A DNA stretch of 64,000 bases from Verrucomicrobia bacterium UBA3214 (GTDB lineage Bacteria > Verrucomicrobiota > Kiritimatiellia > RFP12 > UBA1067), in contig DEWI01000155.1 in the NCBI GenBank assembly GCA_002363575.1, positions 3,586 to 67,585 on the forward strand, given 5' to 3'. Under the pieces are notes generated by a model. The model did no database searches and was not told the origin of the DNA. It saw nothing but the letters and a program-made list of their open reading frames with translations. Positions 1 through 7,470 of the stretch are shown one piece after another (position 1 is the stretch's first letter; every line of letters starts with the position of its first letter). Position numbers and translations under genes: made by a program.

Positions 1-1
1 A

Positions 2-496
2 ATCGTCGTCGCGCCCGTTGCGGCGGGCGCCGCGGTCCATGCGCTGTTGAAAGCGCAGTTCGCCGCGCACAAGCGCGCGCTTGATGCGATCCTTTCCGCA
101 TTCTCGATGGCGGGGATATGCTTCACGATTCTCGCTATCGTCGCATCCGGCAGCGACACGATACGCACTGCAGGATGCGCCGTCGCCGCCGCGGCGATTC
201 TCCACAATCTCTCGGGATATGCGCTCGGATACTGGACGGCGCGGCTTCTAGGCCGCTGGTCGCGCCTCGACGAACTCGACGCCCGCACGATCGCCATAGA
301 AGTCGGCATGCAGAATTCCGGCATGGCGTCCGCGCTCGCGCTCGGCGTCATGGACAGCGCGCGCATCGCGCTGCCCGCGAACGTCTTTTCCGTGTGGATG
401 AATTTCTCCGGCTCCATCCTCGCAGACATATTCTCGAAGCACGCGCCGCCGGCCGCTTGCAAACAGACGGCCGGCGCGCCGCAAACCCCAAGCTGA
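2..496 (+). CDS. Bile acid:sodium symporter (BASS) family transporter, C-terminal part only
   Basis: The frame is already open at the left edge, so only about the last 165 residues are present and the TTG at 47 is internal. The visible part is a string of hydrophobic segments. It contains IEVGMQNSGMASALA, the hallmark helix motif of BASS-family carriers, which in the family lies near the sodium and substrate sites. Known members take up bile acids, pyruvate, pantoate or other organic anions with Na+ across the inner membrane; the substrate cannot be read here. The tail after the last helix is short and alanine/proline-rich. birA follows after only four bases, so the two are probably co-transcribed. 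Confidence 0.8.
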   Translation: MVVAPVAAGAAVHALLKAQFAAHKRALDAILSAFSMAGICFTILAIVASGSDTIRTAGCAVAAAAILHNLSGYALGYWTARLLGRWSRLDELDARTIAIEVGMQNSGMASALALGVMDSARIALPANVFSVWMNFSGSILADIFSKHAPPAACKQTAGAPQTPS

Positions 497-500
497 ATCG

Positions 501-1247
501 ATGGACTGGCGCATACACCATTTCGAGGAAACGATTTCCACGAATCTCCTGGCGCACGACGGCGCGCCCGGCGACGTCTTCACCGCCGCGTTCCAGACGG
601 GCGGGCGCGGCCGCCTCGACCATCGCTGGCTCTCGCCGAAAGGATGCAATCTAATGATGAGCGCCGTGGTGGATCTCGGCGGCCTGCCCGCGCATGAAGC
701 CGCCACGCTGCCGCTCGCCGTCGGCCTCGCGGTCGCCGACGCCTTGCGCGCCTTCGCTTCGCCGCTCGCCATCAAGTGGCCCAACGACGTCCTGCTCGGC
801 GGCCGCAAACTCGCCGGCATCCTTTGCGAACGCAATGGCGATTGCGGCATCGCCGGCATCGGCGTAAACGTCTTGCAGACCCGCTTTCCGCGGGAAATCG
901 CCGCGCGCGCGACGTCGCTGGCGCTCGCCGCGAGTCCAGGCCTCTGTTCCCCCGCGGCGAAGCTGGCGGAGAAGGGGAGGACGGGCGCGCCCGCCGTCGA
1001 TGAAGTCCGCGATGCCGTCCTCGCGGCGCTTTCGCGCACGCTCGCGGAGTGGCGCGCCGGCGGCTTCGCCGCCATCCATCCGCGTATCGCCGCGCTCGAT
1101 GCATTGCGCGGGCGCGTCGTCCGCGTGCGCCAGGATGATTCTCTCGATTCTCCTTTCATCTCCGGAATCTGCGGCGGCATCGCCGCCGACGGCTCGCTTG
1201 CCGTCGGCGACGCGCGCGCATGGGCTGGCGAAGCTCTCGCGGTTTGA
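501..1247 (+). CDS. birA: Biotin--[acetyl-CoA-carboxylase] ligase
   Basis: The product activates biotin with ATP and transfers it to the carboxyl-carrier lysine of biotin-dependent carboxylases in the cytoplasm. The 248-residue protein has the class I catalytic core: TGGRGR near residues 33-38 (biotinyl-AMP loop), KWPNDVL near 93-99, GRKLAGIL just after, and a small C-terminal SH3-like domain. There is no N-terminal helix-turn-helix, so it should not repress transcription as E. coli BirA does. The ATG at 501 is four bases after the upstream stop. A GC-rich stretch between the core and C-terminal domain (about residues 140-170) looks like a loosely conserved linker. Confidence 0.9.
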   Translation: MDWRIHHFEETISTNLLAHDGAPGDVFTAAFQTGGRGRLDHRWLSPKGCNLMMSAVVDLGGLPAHEAATLPLAVGLAVADALRAFASPLAIKWPNDVLLGGRKLAGILCERNGDCGIAGIGVNVLQTRFPREIAARATSLALAASPGLCSPAAKLAEKGRTGAPAVDEVRDAVLAALSRTLAEWRAGGFAAIHPRIAALDALRGRVVRVRQDDSLDSPFISGICGGIAADGSLAVGDARAWAGEALAV

Positions 1248-1292
1248 CGATGGCGTGAATCACGATTTTGCAAAATCCTTTCCCCCGCCCCC

Positions 1293-1321
1293 TTGCGGCG
1301 AAAAGACAGAAATAGTATAAT
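1293..1321 (+). promoter_or_regulatory. Sigma70-type promoter for the TPR/Exb operon
   Basis: TTGCGG (1293-1298) and a perfect TATAAT (1316-1321) are separated by 17 bp. The -10 ends nine bases before the ATG at 1331, so the transcript should start only 0-3 nt before the start codon and no Shine-Dalgarno can fit. It is the only one of the twelve promoters seen here without a TG extension, and it has a recognisable -35 instead. Confidence 0.75.
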
Positions 1322-1330
1322 ACACTCACC

Positions 1331-4300
1331 ATGAGTTCCAAGCAATTGATCAGGTGTGCGTTTGCCGTTGGCCTCGCGGTCGCCGGCCAGAACGTTTTTG
1401 CACAGGCCGAGAGCGCAGCGCCGGCCGAGGCCGACGAGGCTCCGGCGCCGAAATTGGACGAAGCTCTCTTGGCCGAGACCGGGTATGCGGAAGCGCTAGT
1501 AGAAGCGGCGCTTCCCGACTTCGCGCAAGTCGTGATCGAAGCCGCGAAGAAGAAGTGGCCCGGTCCGGAGGCCGAGGCGCTGTTCTTCGCCATCGAAATC
1601 AGCGCCGATCTATCGCTCGGGAAGTTCGAGGAAGCGGAGAAGAAGATCGCCGCGCTGCCCGATCGCAAAAGCTCGAAGTACTGGGGCGCGCGTCTCGCCG
1701 TCGCCAACAACTTCGCCGCGCACGGCCAGAAGAAGGAGTGCTCGGCGATCTACGAAGAATTCTTCAAGGTGTTCGCGAAGCCGCCGGCGGAACTCCGCTC
1801 CTTCTTCCTCCAGGCTTCGTTCGCCTACGGACAGATTCTCATAGCCGACAAGCAGTTTGAGAAGGCCGCCGAACGCTACAGCGCGCTCCTTAAGCAGATC
1901 AACAAGGACGGCAGCGAAGACGAGGCGAATTCCTGGTGCAACGTCGCCTGCGAAACCTGCGAGCTCTACCTCCGCCTGGCCGCCGCCGTCCCGGATGTGA
2001 AAGGCGCGCCGGACGTCAAGGCGCGCGCCAAGTATCTCGACCCCGCCAAGAAACTCATCGACAAGCTCCTCTGGTCCCCGGACAAGCCCGTATTCTTCGG
2101 CCGCGCGATCGCGATGCTCGCCCACGTCGAACTCTTGAAGGGAGACGTGAAGAAGGCGCAGGCCGTCATCGACGACTATATGGATCAGCTCGCCGAAATC
2201 CACAAAGCGATCAAAGAAGTCGATCCAGACGGACGGCTCGGCCTCCTGAGGCAGTCGGCGATGCCGCTTTGCCGCTACATGCTCGCGGAGATTCTCTGGA
2301 ACGAGGCGCAGAAGGCTTTCAAGGCTGCGAACAGGGACGACGCGAAGATCAAGGATCTGATGTTCGGCGCGATCGTCGCCGGCAAGAAGCGCAACGGCCA
2401 GGGCGCGTTCAACCACGCCCTCAACGTGTTCATCCAGTATCCCGAATCCGCGTGGGCGGCGAAGGCAGGCGAAATGTCCGAAGCGATTCGCGAGTTCGCA
2501 GAGAAGAACTACAACGCGAAAATTAAAACGAACGTGACGGCCGAGCAGCTCGCCACCGTAAGGGCGATGCAGTTCCGCGCCGGCTTCGAGAAGGTCGCTG
2601 AGAACGACTACGAAGGCGCGATAACGGATCTCTTCAACGCGCTCAAGGACTACCCGGAAGGCAAGGAGTCCATTCAGGCCGTCGAAATGCTGATCAAGTG
2701 CTACTCCAACTTGATCATGCGCAAGAAGAACGACCCAGCCGCCGTCGCGTGGCGCCAGGATCTCGACGCGATCGAAGGCTATCTCTCCGAGCGCTTCGCA
2801 GGCTGCAAGGACAAGGCGCTCATGACCATGGCGGGCGATGCGACCGTCCGCGCCGCCATCGGCGAGAAGGAGCGCGGCGAAATCACCCGCGCCGATACTC
2901 TCCAGAAAGCTTTCTACGTAAACTACACCCGCCACGCGAATGCGCCGAACATGGCCGCCGCCGCCGCCGGCGAGGCGCAGACCGCAGAAAGATGGGCCGA
3001 CGCCATAGCGCTCTGGAAACTCTTCGGGGAGTATTACAAGAACGACAATCTCTACGGCGCGTCTCTCGCCAGCCTCGCCTACTGCTACGACAAAGCCGGC
3101 GACAGGGCCAATGCCATCGCTGCAATGAAGCGCTATCTCGATCCCGCCGACAACAAGTCGGTGGACGAGAATCTTCTGCGCAAGTCGCAGATTCAGATGA
3201 ACCTCGCCATGACTTACCAGAAGGACGGCTTCGCCATGATCGACCAGGCCGCGACCAACCAGACGGAAGAAGCCGTCAACAAGCAGGTCGCGATGGGCTG
3301 CGCGCAGATCATCCGAGGCATCAAGCAGTTCAAGGATTTCGCCGCCTTCGCCGACAAGATGCTCGCCGATCCCGCCGTCACCGCGAAGGACAAGGAGCAA
3401 TATACGCAGCTTAAGGAAGGCGCGCTATTCCTCGCCGGCGACAGCTGGCGCCGCCTCAAAAAGCCAGAAGCCAAGCTCGAAGACTTCCGCAAGCGCGCCG
3501 CCGCCAGCCTCGAAGACTACGTGAAGCAGTTCCCTAAGGGCAAGTACGCCGCCAAGTCCTACGTGCTTCTCGGCACGCTCTACACCGCGATCGGCGATAT
3601 AGAAAATTCGAAGGGCGCGCTCGACCGCCTCACGAAGCAGTTCCCCGATTCCGAGGAAGCGCGCGACGCCAAGCCGCGTCTCGCCAAGAGCTTGATCGAG
3701 ATGGGCATGGAGCGCGAAGCCACGGATATCTATTCCGAGATGATTCGCTCGGAAGGCGGGAACTATACCTGCTGGGATTTCGTGAGAGCCGGCGAGTCGC
3801 TTATCGATGCGAAGAGCTGGGGCCTCGCAGACCAGGCGTTTGAAAAGGCGATTTCCCTCGCCGGCACAAACCACTGGTCGGCGGTAGCGCGCGCGCGAAT
3901 CGGCCAGGCGAAATCGCTCTATCGCCAGAAGAACTACGCAGAGGCTCGCGAGGCGATCGACGCCATCCTCGAAAATCAAAAGCTCAAGAATCTTCCGCAG
4001 GCGGCCGACGCCAATTTCCTGCTCGTCGATGTCGCATCAGAACAGGGCGTGGGCGAGAAGCGCGATGCGCGCCTTCGCGCCAGCCACTTCGGAGCCGCGA
4101 TGGCGGCGCTCAAGCGCCTCCGCAACGGCTATTGGCGCCAGAAGCCGCAGGAAGAGCGCGACAAGCTCGATATCATGTCCGCCGAAATCCGCATTCGCCG
4201 CATGAATGCCGAGGAGGCGATGGGCTTGAAGGAAGAGGCGGTGGAAACCGCGCGCGGCGCCGCCGGTTCGCTTCAGGCGTTCCTGCAATCCCGCGTGCCG

Positions 4301-4642
4301 ACTCCGGAGCAGCCGCTTGAAAAGATGACCGCCGTGCAGATCGCCAATCTCGAGCAGGCGTACACGCTGCTTGTGCCGCTCTTCACCAAGATTCCCGATC
4401 AAGGCTCGTTCGTGCTGAAGTTCGGCCAGGAATACATGAACATGTTCCCGAACGGCGCAGCGCGCACCGAAATCCAGAACTGCATCAATCAGGCCAAGGC
4501 CTCCGGCGCAGTCCTTACAGAGGAAACTGAGAACGCCGCCGCCGCCGCCGCCGCCGCGGGCGCGGCCGCCGAAGCCGCGCAGCCCGAAGAGAAGATCGAG
4601 GTCGTGCCCGATGCTGAGGGGCAGGCCGAACAAGCCAACTGA
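1331..4642 (+). CDS. Secreted TPR-repeat protein of the Exb/Tol-like operon
   Basis: The 1103-residue protein starts with a signal peptide (basic SSKQLIR, hydrophobic core, then VFAQA as a likely cleavage site near residue 25). A short alanine/glutamate-rich linker follows, then a long all-helical body of tetratricopeptide-like repeats; YDKAGDRANAIAAMKRYL and SYVLLGTLYTAIGDIENSKG are readable TPR units. The last ~40 residues are a low-complexity Ala/Glu tail. No enzyme motif is seen. Periplasmic TPR proteins often act as scaffolds. As first gene of an operon with ExbB, two ExbD and a TonB-like protein, it is probably the large periplasmic partner of that motor, perhaps as YbgF/CpoB is for TolQRA. 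That role is inference. Confidence 0.75.
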   Translation: MSSKQLIRCAFAVGLAVAGQNVFAQAESAAPAEADEAPAPKLDEALLAETGYAEALVEAALPDFAQVVIEAAKKKWPGPEAEALFFAIEISADLSLGKFEEAEKKIAALPDRKSSKYWGARLAVANNFAAHGQKKECSAIYEEFFKVFAKPPAELRSFFLQASFAYGQILIADKQFEKAAERYSALLKQINKDGSEDEANSWCNVACETCELYLRLAAAVPDVKGAPDVKARAKYLDPAKKLIDKLLWSPDKPVFFGRAIAMLAHVELLKGDVKKAQAVIDDYMDQLAEIHKAIKEVDPDGRLGLLRQSAMPLCRYMLAEILWNEAQKAFKAANRDDAKIKDLMFGAIVAGKKRNGQGAFNHALNVFIQYPESAWAAKAGEMSEAIREFAEKNYNAKIKTNVTAEQLATVRAMQFRAGFEKVAENDYEGAITDLFNALKDYPEGKESIQAVEMLIKCYSNLIMRKKNDPAAVAWRQDLDAIEGYLSERFAGCKDKALMTMAGDATVRAAIGEKERGEITRADTLQKAFYVNYTRHANAPNMAAAAAGEAQTAERWADAIALWKLFGEYYKNDNLYGASLASLAYCYDKAGDRANAIAAMKRYLDPADNKSVDENLLRKSQIQMNLAMTYQKDGFAMIDQAATNQTEEAVNKQVAMGCAQIIRGIKQFKDFAAFADKMLADPAVTAKDKEQYTQLKEGALFLAGDSWRRLKKPEAKLEDFRKRAAASLEDYVKQFPKGKYAAKSYVLLGTLYTAIGDIENSKGALDRLTKQFPDSEEARDAKPRLAKSLIEMGMEREATDIYSEMIRSEGGNYTCWDFVRAGESLIDAKSWGLADQAFEKAISLAGTNHWSAVARARIGQAKSLYRQKNYAEAREAIDAILENQKLKNLPQAADANFLLVDVASEQGVGEKRDARLRASHFGAAMAALKRLRNGYWRQKPQEERDKLDIMSAEIRIRRMNAEEAMGLKEEAVETARGAAGSLQAFLQSRVPTPEQPLEKMTAVQIANLEQAYTLLVPLFTKIPDQGSFVLKFGQEYMNMFPNGAARTEIQNCINQAKASGAVLTEETENAAAAAAAAGAAAEAAQPEEKIEVVPDAEGQAEQAN

Positions 4643-4657
4643 ACAGCCGCGGCTCTC

Positions 4658-4670
4658 GGCGCACGGCGCC
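4658..4670 (+). repeat. GC-rich hairpin between the TPR gene and the next gene
   Basis: GGCGC, a three-base loop and GCGCC form a small stem 15 bases after the stop codon. There is no U-tract, so read-through or processing is more likely than termination. The next gene has its own strong ribosome site (CCAGGAG at about 4714-4720). Confidence 0.35.
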
Positions 4671-4729
4671 GCGCACCGCGCAACATCCGGCAGTAAATCT
4701 CAGAACGCACTTTCCAGGAGAAAAACGAA

Positions 4730-5503
4730 ATGAAGAAACTCGCAGTATCTTTGCTCGCGGCATTGGCCGCCTCGTCCGTCTGGGCGATCCAGGGAACGCT
4801 CACGCCCGATGGCGGCGCTCCGATCAGGGGCGACATCAAATGGAAGCCCGCCTCCAAGAAGTACACCATCGAATACAAGAAAGGGCCGTCGGTCATTTCC
4901 GGCGAATTCACGCCGCAGGAAGTCGCTTCTCTCGACATCCCCGCGCCTGCCGCTCTCGACAAGGCCGTTGAACTCGTCGCCGCGGGTCAGGGCGCTTCAG
5001 CGATCCCGATGCTCGCGAAGATCGCCGCGGAGTACAAGATGCTCGTCTGGGACAAGCCGGCCGCCAGGCATCTCGTCGATGCCTATCTCGCCGCGAACAA
5101 TCCGCAGAAGGCCGAGGAAGTCGCGCGCGGTATTATAGCCGACGACAAGGACGCCGCCTTTACCGGCGAGTTCGCGCCCTCATACTGGCAGATTCTGCTC
5201 AAGCTCGGCAAAACCTCCCAGCTCGAAAACCTCCTCAAGAAAGCCGTCGCCACAGGCGACCGCGCAACAAGCGCCGCCGCTCTCGTCATGCGCGGCGACA
5301 TCATCCTCGCGCAGGGCGGCGACAATGCCGACACCTACAACAAGGCGCTTGTCGATGCCTTCTTGCGCGTCGGCCTCATGTACACCGACGAGCCGTGCCG
5401 CGAGGTGCGCGCCACCGCGCTAATGAAGGCGGCGCAGTGCTTCGACAAGCTCCACCAGGCCTCCCGCGCCGAAGATATGCGCGCGCGCGCCAAGGCGATC
5501 TGA
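4730..5503 (+). CDS. Secreted hypothetical protein of the Exb operon
   Basis: The 257-residue protein has a clear signal peptide (MKKLAVSLLAALAASSVWA, cleavage near 19). A short beta-rich N-terminal piece follows (TLTPDGGAPIRGDIKW, roughly residues 20-70), then a helical region resembling degenerate TPRs (KAVELVAAGQGASAIPMLA). I do not recognise a named family. It lies between the large TPR protein and ExbB, 87 and 116 bases from its neighbours, with an AGGAG ribosome site. It is therefore probably a second periplasmic component of the same complex. Confidence 0.7.
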   Translation: MKKLAVSLLAALAASSVWAIQGTLTPDGGAPIRGDIKWKPASKKYTIEYKKGPSVISGEFTPQEVASLDIPAPAALDKAVELVAAGQGASAIPMLAKIAAEYKMLVWDKPAARHLVDAYLAANNPQKAEEVARGIIADDKDAAFTGEFAPSYWQILLKLGKTSQLENLLKKAVATGDRATSAAALVMRGDIILAQGGDNADTYNKALVDAFLRVGLMYTDEPCREVRATALMKAAQCFDKLHQASRAEDMRARAKAI

Positions 5504-5530
5504 CAAGCCGCATGCCCGCGAAGGCGTGCG

Positions 5531-5547
5531 CGCGCCCCGTCGGCGCG
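5531..5547 (+). repeat. GC-rich stem-loop upstream of exbB
   Basis: CGCGCC, a five-base loop CCGTC and GGCGCG form a six-pair stem in the 116-base gap between the secreted protein gene and exbB. No U-run follows. It may be an mRNA-processing or stability element within the operon. Confidence 0.35.
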
Positions 5548-5619
5548 GCGCGCCATCCGGCGAACCGCAAACTTTTTTCCGTCGATTACAACACCTAACA
5601 CTTCAAAGGAAACAAAAAG

Positions 5620-6432
5620 ATGAAAACACTAAAGAAATCCTTCTTGGCAATGTCGATCTTCGCGGGCGCGGCGCTCGCGCCCATGGCGGCGTTCACCGTC
5701 CTCGGGCAGGAGCTTGAAGGCGCCGACGGCAAGCCCGTGGATGCCAACGCGACGGCCGAGAAGTCCGGCGGCGGCGGCTTCCTCAAGGTCATCTACAACC
5801 CTGACGATCCGGATATCCTCGGCACCGTCCTCTGGCTTGTCATCTTCGGCGACTTCGCGCTTTCCATCTACTTCGCCATCGACAACTACATCCTCATCAG
5901 CCCCGAGAAGCTCATGCCCAAGCGCCTCATCGAAAAGATCCAGGTCGCCATGGGCCAGGGCGACATCGTAGCCGCGATGGAAGCTTGCAAGGACACGCCC
6001 TCGGCAATGTCCAACATCCTCCTCGCCGCCTTCCAGCATGTCGAAGAGGGCTTCGATGTGATCCAGGAAGCCGTCACCGCCGCTTCCGATCTCGAGCAGG
6101 AGCAGATTCAGCAGCGCCTCAACTGGATTTCCGTCTGCGGCAACCTCGGCCCGTCTCTCGGCCTTCTCGGTACGGTCGAAGGTATGATCTTGACGTTCGC
6201 GAAACTCGCTTCCGGCGGCGCGGGCGATGCCGCCGCGCTCGCCAGCTCCATCGGACAGGCGCTGTACACGACGGCCGGCGGTCTCGTCATCTCCATTCCA
6301 GCAATCACGATGTTCTACTCGCTGCGCAACAAGGCCAACCGCCTAATCCTGCGCATGACCGCCACGACCATGGAGTTCCTCAACGGCCTCAGAAACGTCG
6401 AAGTCGCCGAGGAAGAGCCCGTGGAGGCCTGA
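5620..6432 (+). CDS. exbB: MotA/TolQ/ExbB-family proton channel protein
   Basis: This is the inner-membrane channel subunit that, with ExbD, converts proton-motive force into motion of a TonB/TolA-type partner. The 270-residue protein starts with an unusual cleavable-looking signal peptide (about residues 1-30) before the first channel helix near 66-86. After a cytoplasmic domain comes the conserved block LGPSLGLLGTVEGMILTF and a final helix ALYTTAGGLVISIPAITMF, both diagnostic for TolQ/ExbB. The ribosome site AAAGGAAA lies 8-10 bases before the ATG. It precedes two exbD genes, which fixes the system type. The signal-peptide extension is absent from E. coli ExbB/TolQ. Confidence 0.93.
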   Translation: MKTLKKSFLAMSIFAGAALAPMAAFTVLGQELEGADGKPVDANATAEKSGGGGFLKVIYNPDDPDILGTVLWLVIFGDFALSIYFAIDNYILISPEKLMPKRLIEKIQVAMGQGDIVAAMEACKDTPSAMSNILLAAFQHVEEGFDVIQEAVTAASDLEQEQIQQRLNWISVCGNLGPSLGLLGTVEGMILTFAKLASGGAGDAAALASSIGQALYTTAGGLVISIPAITMFYSLRNKANRLILRMTATTMEFLNGLRNVEVAEEEPVEA

Positions 6433-6484
6433 GTTTCAGGCTCTCTTCACCCCGGTCTAGATTTCCCGCGCTGCTCTCGGCGAA

Positions 6485-6515
6485 GCCGCCGCAACGGCGG
6501 CCCGCCAGAGGCGGG
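6485..6515 (+). repeat. Two tandem hairpins between exbB and exbD
   Basis: GCCGCC-GCAAC-GGCGGC (6485-6501) is directly followed by CCCGCC-AGA-GGCGGG (6501-6515). Both are perfect six-pair stems 24 bases before the first exbD, and a good ribosome site (AAAGGAG, about 6521-6527) follows. No U-tract is present. The position suits an mRNA-processing or stability element that sets the channel-to-ExbD ratio; that is inference. Confidence 0.5.
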
Positions 6516-6538
6516 GCAGATAAAGGAGTGAACGGAAA

Positions 6539-6991
6539 ATGGCAAGGAAGGCACAGGAGAATCCGGCTCTCGACATGACGCCGATGATCGACGTCGTCTT
6601 CGAGCTAATCATCTTCTTCGTCGTCACTCTCACCGAAGCGCAGAAGAAAGACGAGACGATCGAACTCGAGGACGGCCGCCACGGCGAGGCGATAACTCCG
6701 GAGACGCTGCCGCCTACGCACATGCAGATCGACGTGAACGCGAAGGGCCGCATTTCGATGGGCAACCACACGCTCACGCCGGATGAAGTGCAGAGGCGCG
6801 TCGCCGAGAAATACAGGAAAATCGGGGAGTTCCCGGTCCTGATCAGGGCGGACTTCGCGACTCCCCACAGGGACATCGCGAAGGTCATGAACGCCTGCAC
6901 GGCCGCAGGCATCTGGAAACTTTCGTTCATGGCAGTTGGCGAAGACAAGACGAACGAGCGCAACCGCCTCAAACGCGTAAGGGGGATGTGA
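6539..6991 (+). CDS. exbD: ExbD/TolR-family biopolymer transport protein (first copy)
   Basis: The 150-residue protein has one transmembrane helix near residues 16-32 and a periplasmic domain. The N-terminal DMTPMIDVVFELIIFFVV contains the conserved proton-carrying aspartate (D18), equivalent to ExbD D25 and TolR D23 of E. coli. The periplasmic part ends with the typical IRADFATPHRDIAKVMNACTA pattern of ExbD. The start is supported by AAAGGAG about 12 bases upstream. Its stop is one base before the ATG of a second exbD (6993), whose first 30 residues are nearly identical; the rest has diverged. Confidence 0.93.
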   Translation: MARKAQENPALDMTPMIDVVFELIIFFVVTLTEAQKKDETIELEDGRHGEAITPETLPPTHMQIDVNAKGRISMGNHTLTPDEVQRRVAEKYRKIGEFPVLIRADFATPHRDIAKVMNACTAAGIWKLSFMAVGEDKTNERNRLKRVRGM

Positions 6992-6992
6992 G

Positions 6993-7445
6993 ATGGCGAA
7001 AAAACCTCAGGAAAACCCCGCTCTCGACATGACGCCGATGATTGACGTCGTCTTCGAGCTGATCATCTTTTTCGTCGTCACGATCAAGCAGGAGGATTTG
7101 TTCTCCCGCCTTAACGTAAACAGACCCGCGCCGGCGACTTCGAGCGCGCCGAGCGACAGCGATTCCGACGACATCACCGTGACGATCGAGATCGGCGCGC
7201 GATGGGATCGCAACCCCAACGGCGTGATCGTGTACAACAAGAAGCCCCTCGGCGGCGGCGGTCCCGGCTCCGCCGCGGCCGCGCGCAAGGAGTTGGACCA
7301 GAACCTTCGCGATATAGCCAGAACCTCGAAAAAGACGCCGATCATCGTCAAGTGCGCCGAAGACAGCCCGCACAAGGCGCTTGTCGACGTCCTCGACATC
7401 TGCTACAAGAACGAGCTGTTCAGCGTGAGCGTGTTCACGCTCTAG
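6993..7445 (+). CDS. exbD: ExbD/TolR-family biopolymer transport protein (second copy)
   Basis: The 150-residue paralogue of the preceding gene has the same membrane helix and conserved aspartate (D18 in PMIDVVF). Its periplasmic domain differs: it carries a Ser/Asp-rich insert near residues 47-60 and a Gly-rich stretch near 86-92, then the ExbD-like end IIVKCAEDSPHKALVDVLDICYKNE. Two ExbD proteins in tandem suggest a heteromeric dimer or two alternative partners for one ExbB. Its start codon is one base after the preceding stop, so translation is probably coupled (GGGGGATGTGAG precedes it). Confidence 0.92.
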   Translation: MAKKPQENPALDMTPMIDVVFELIIFFVVTIKQEDLFSRLNVNRPAPATSSAPSDSDSDDITVTIEIGARWDRNPNGVIVYNKKPLGGGGPGSAAAARKELDQNLRDIARTSKKTPIIVKCAEDSPHKALVDVLDICYKNELFSVSVFTL

Positions 7446-7470
7446 CGGCGCGAGAAAGGATGTTTAGGAA

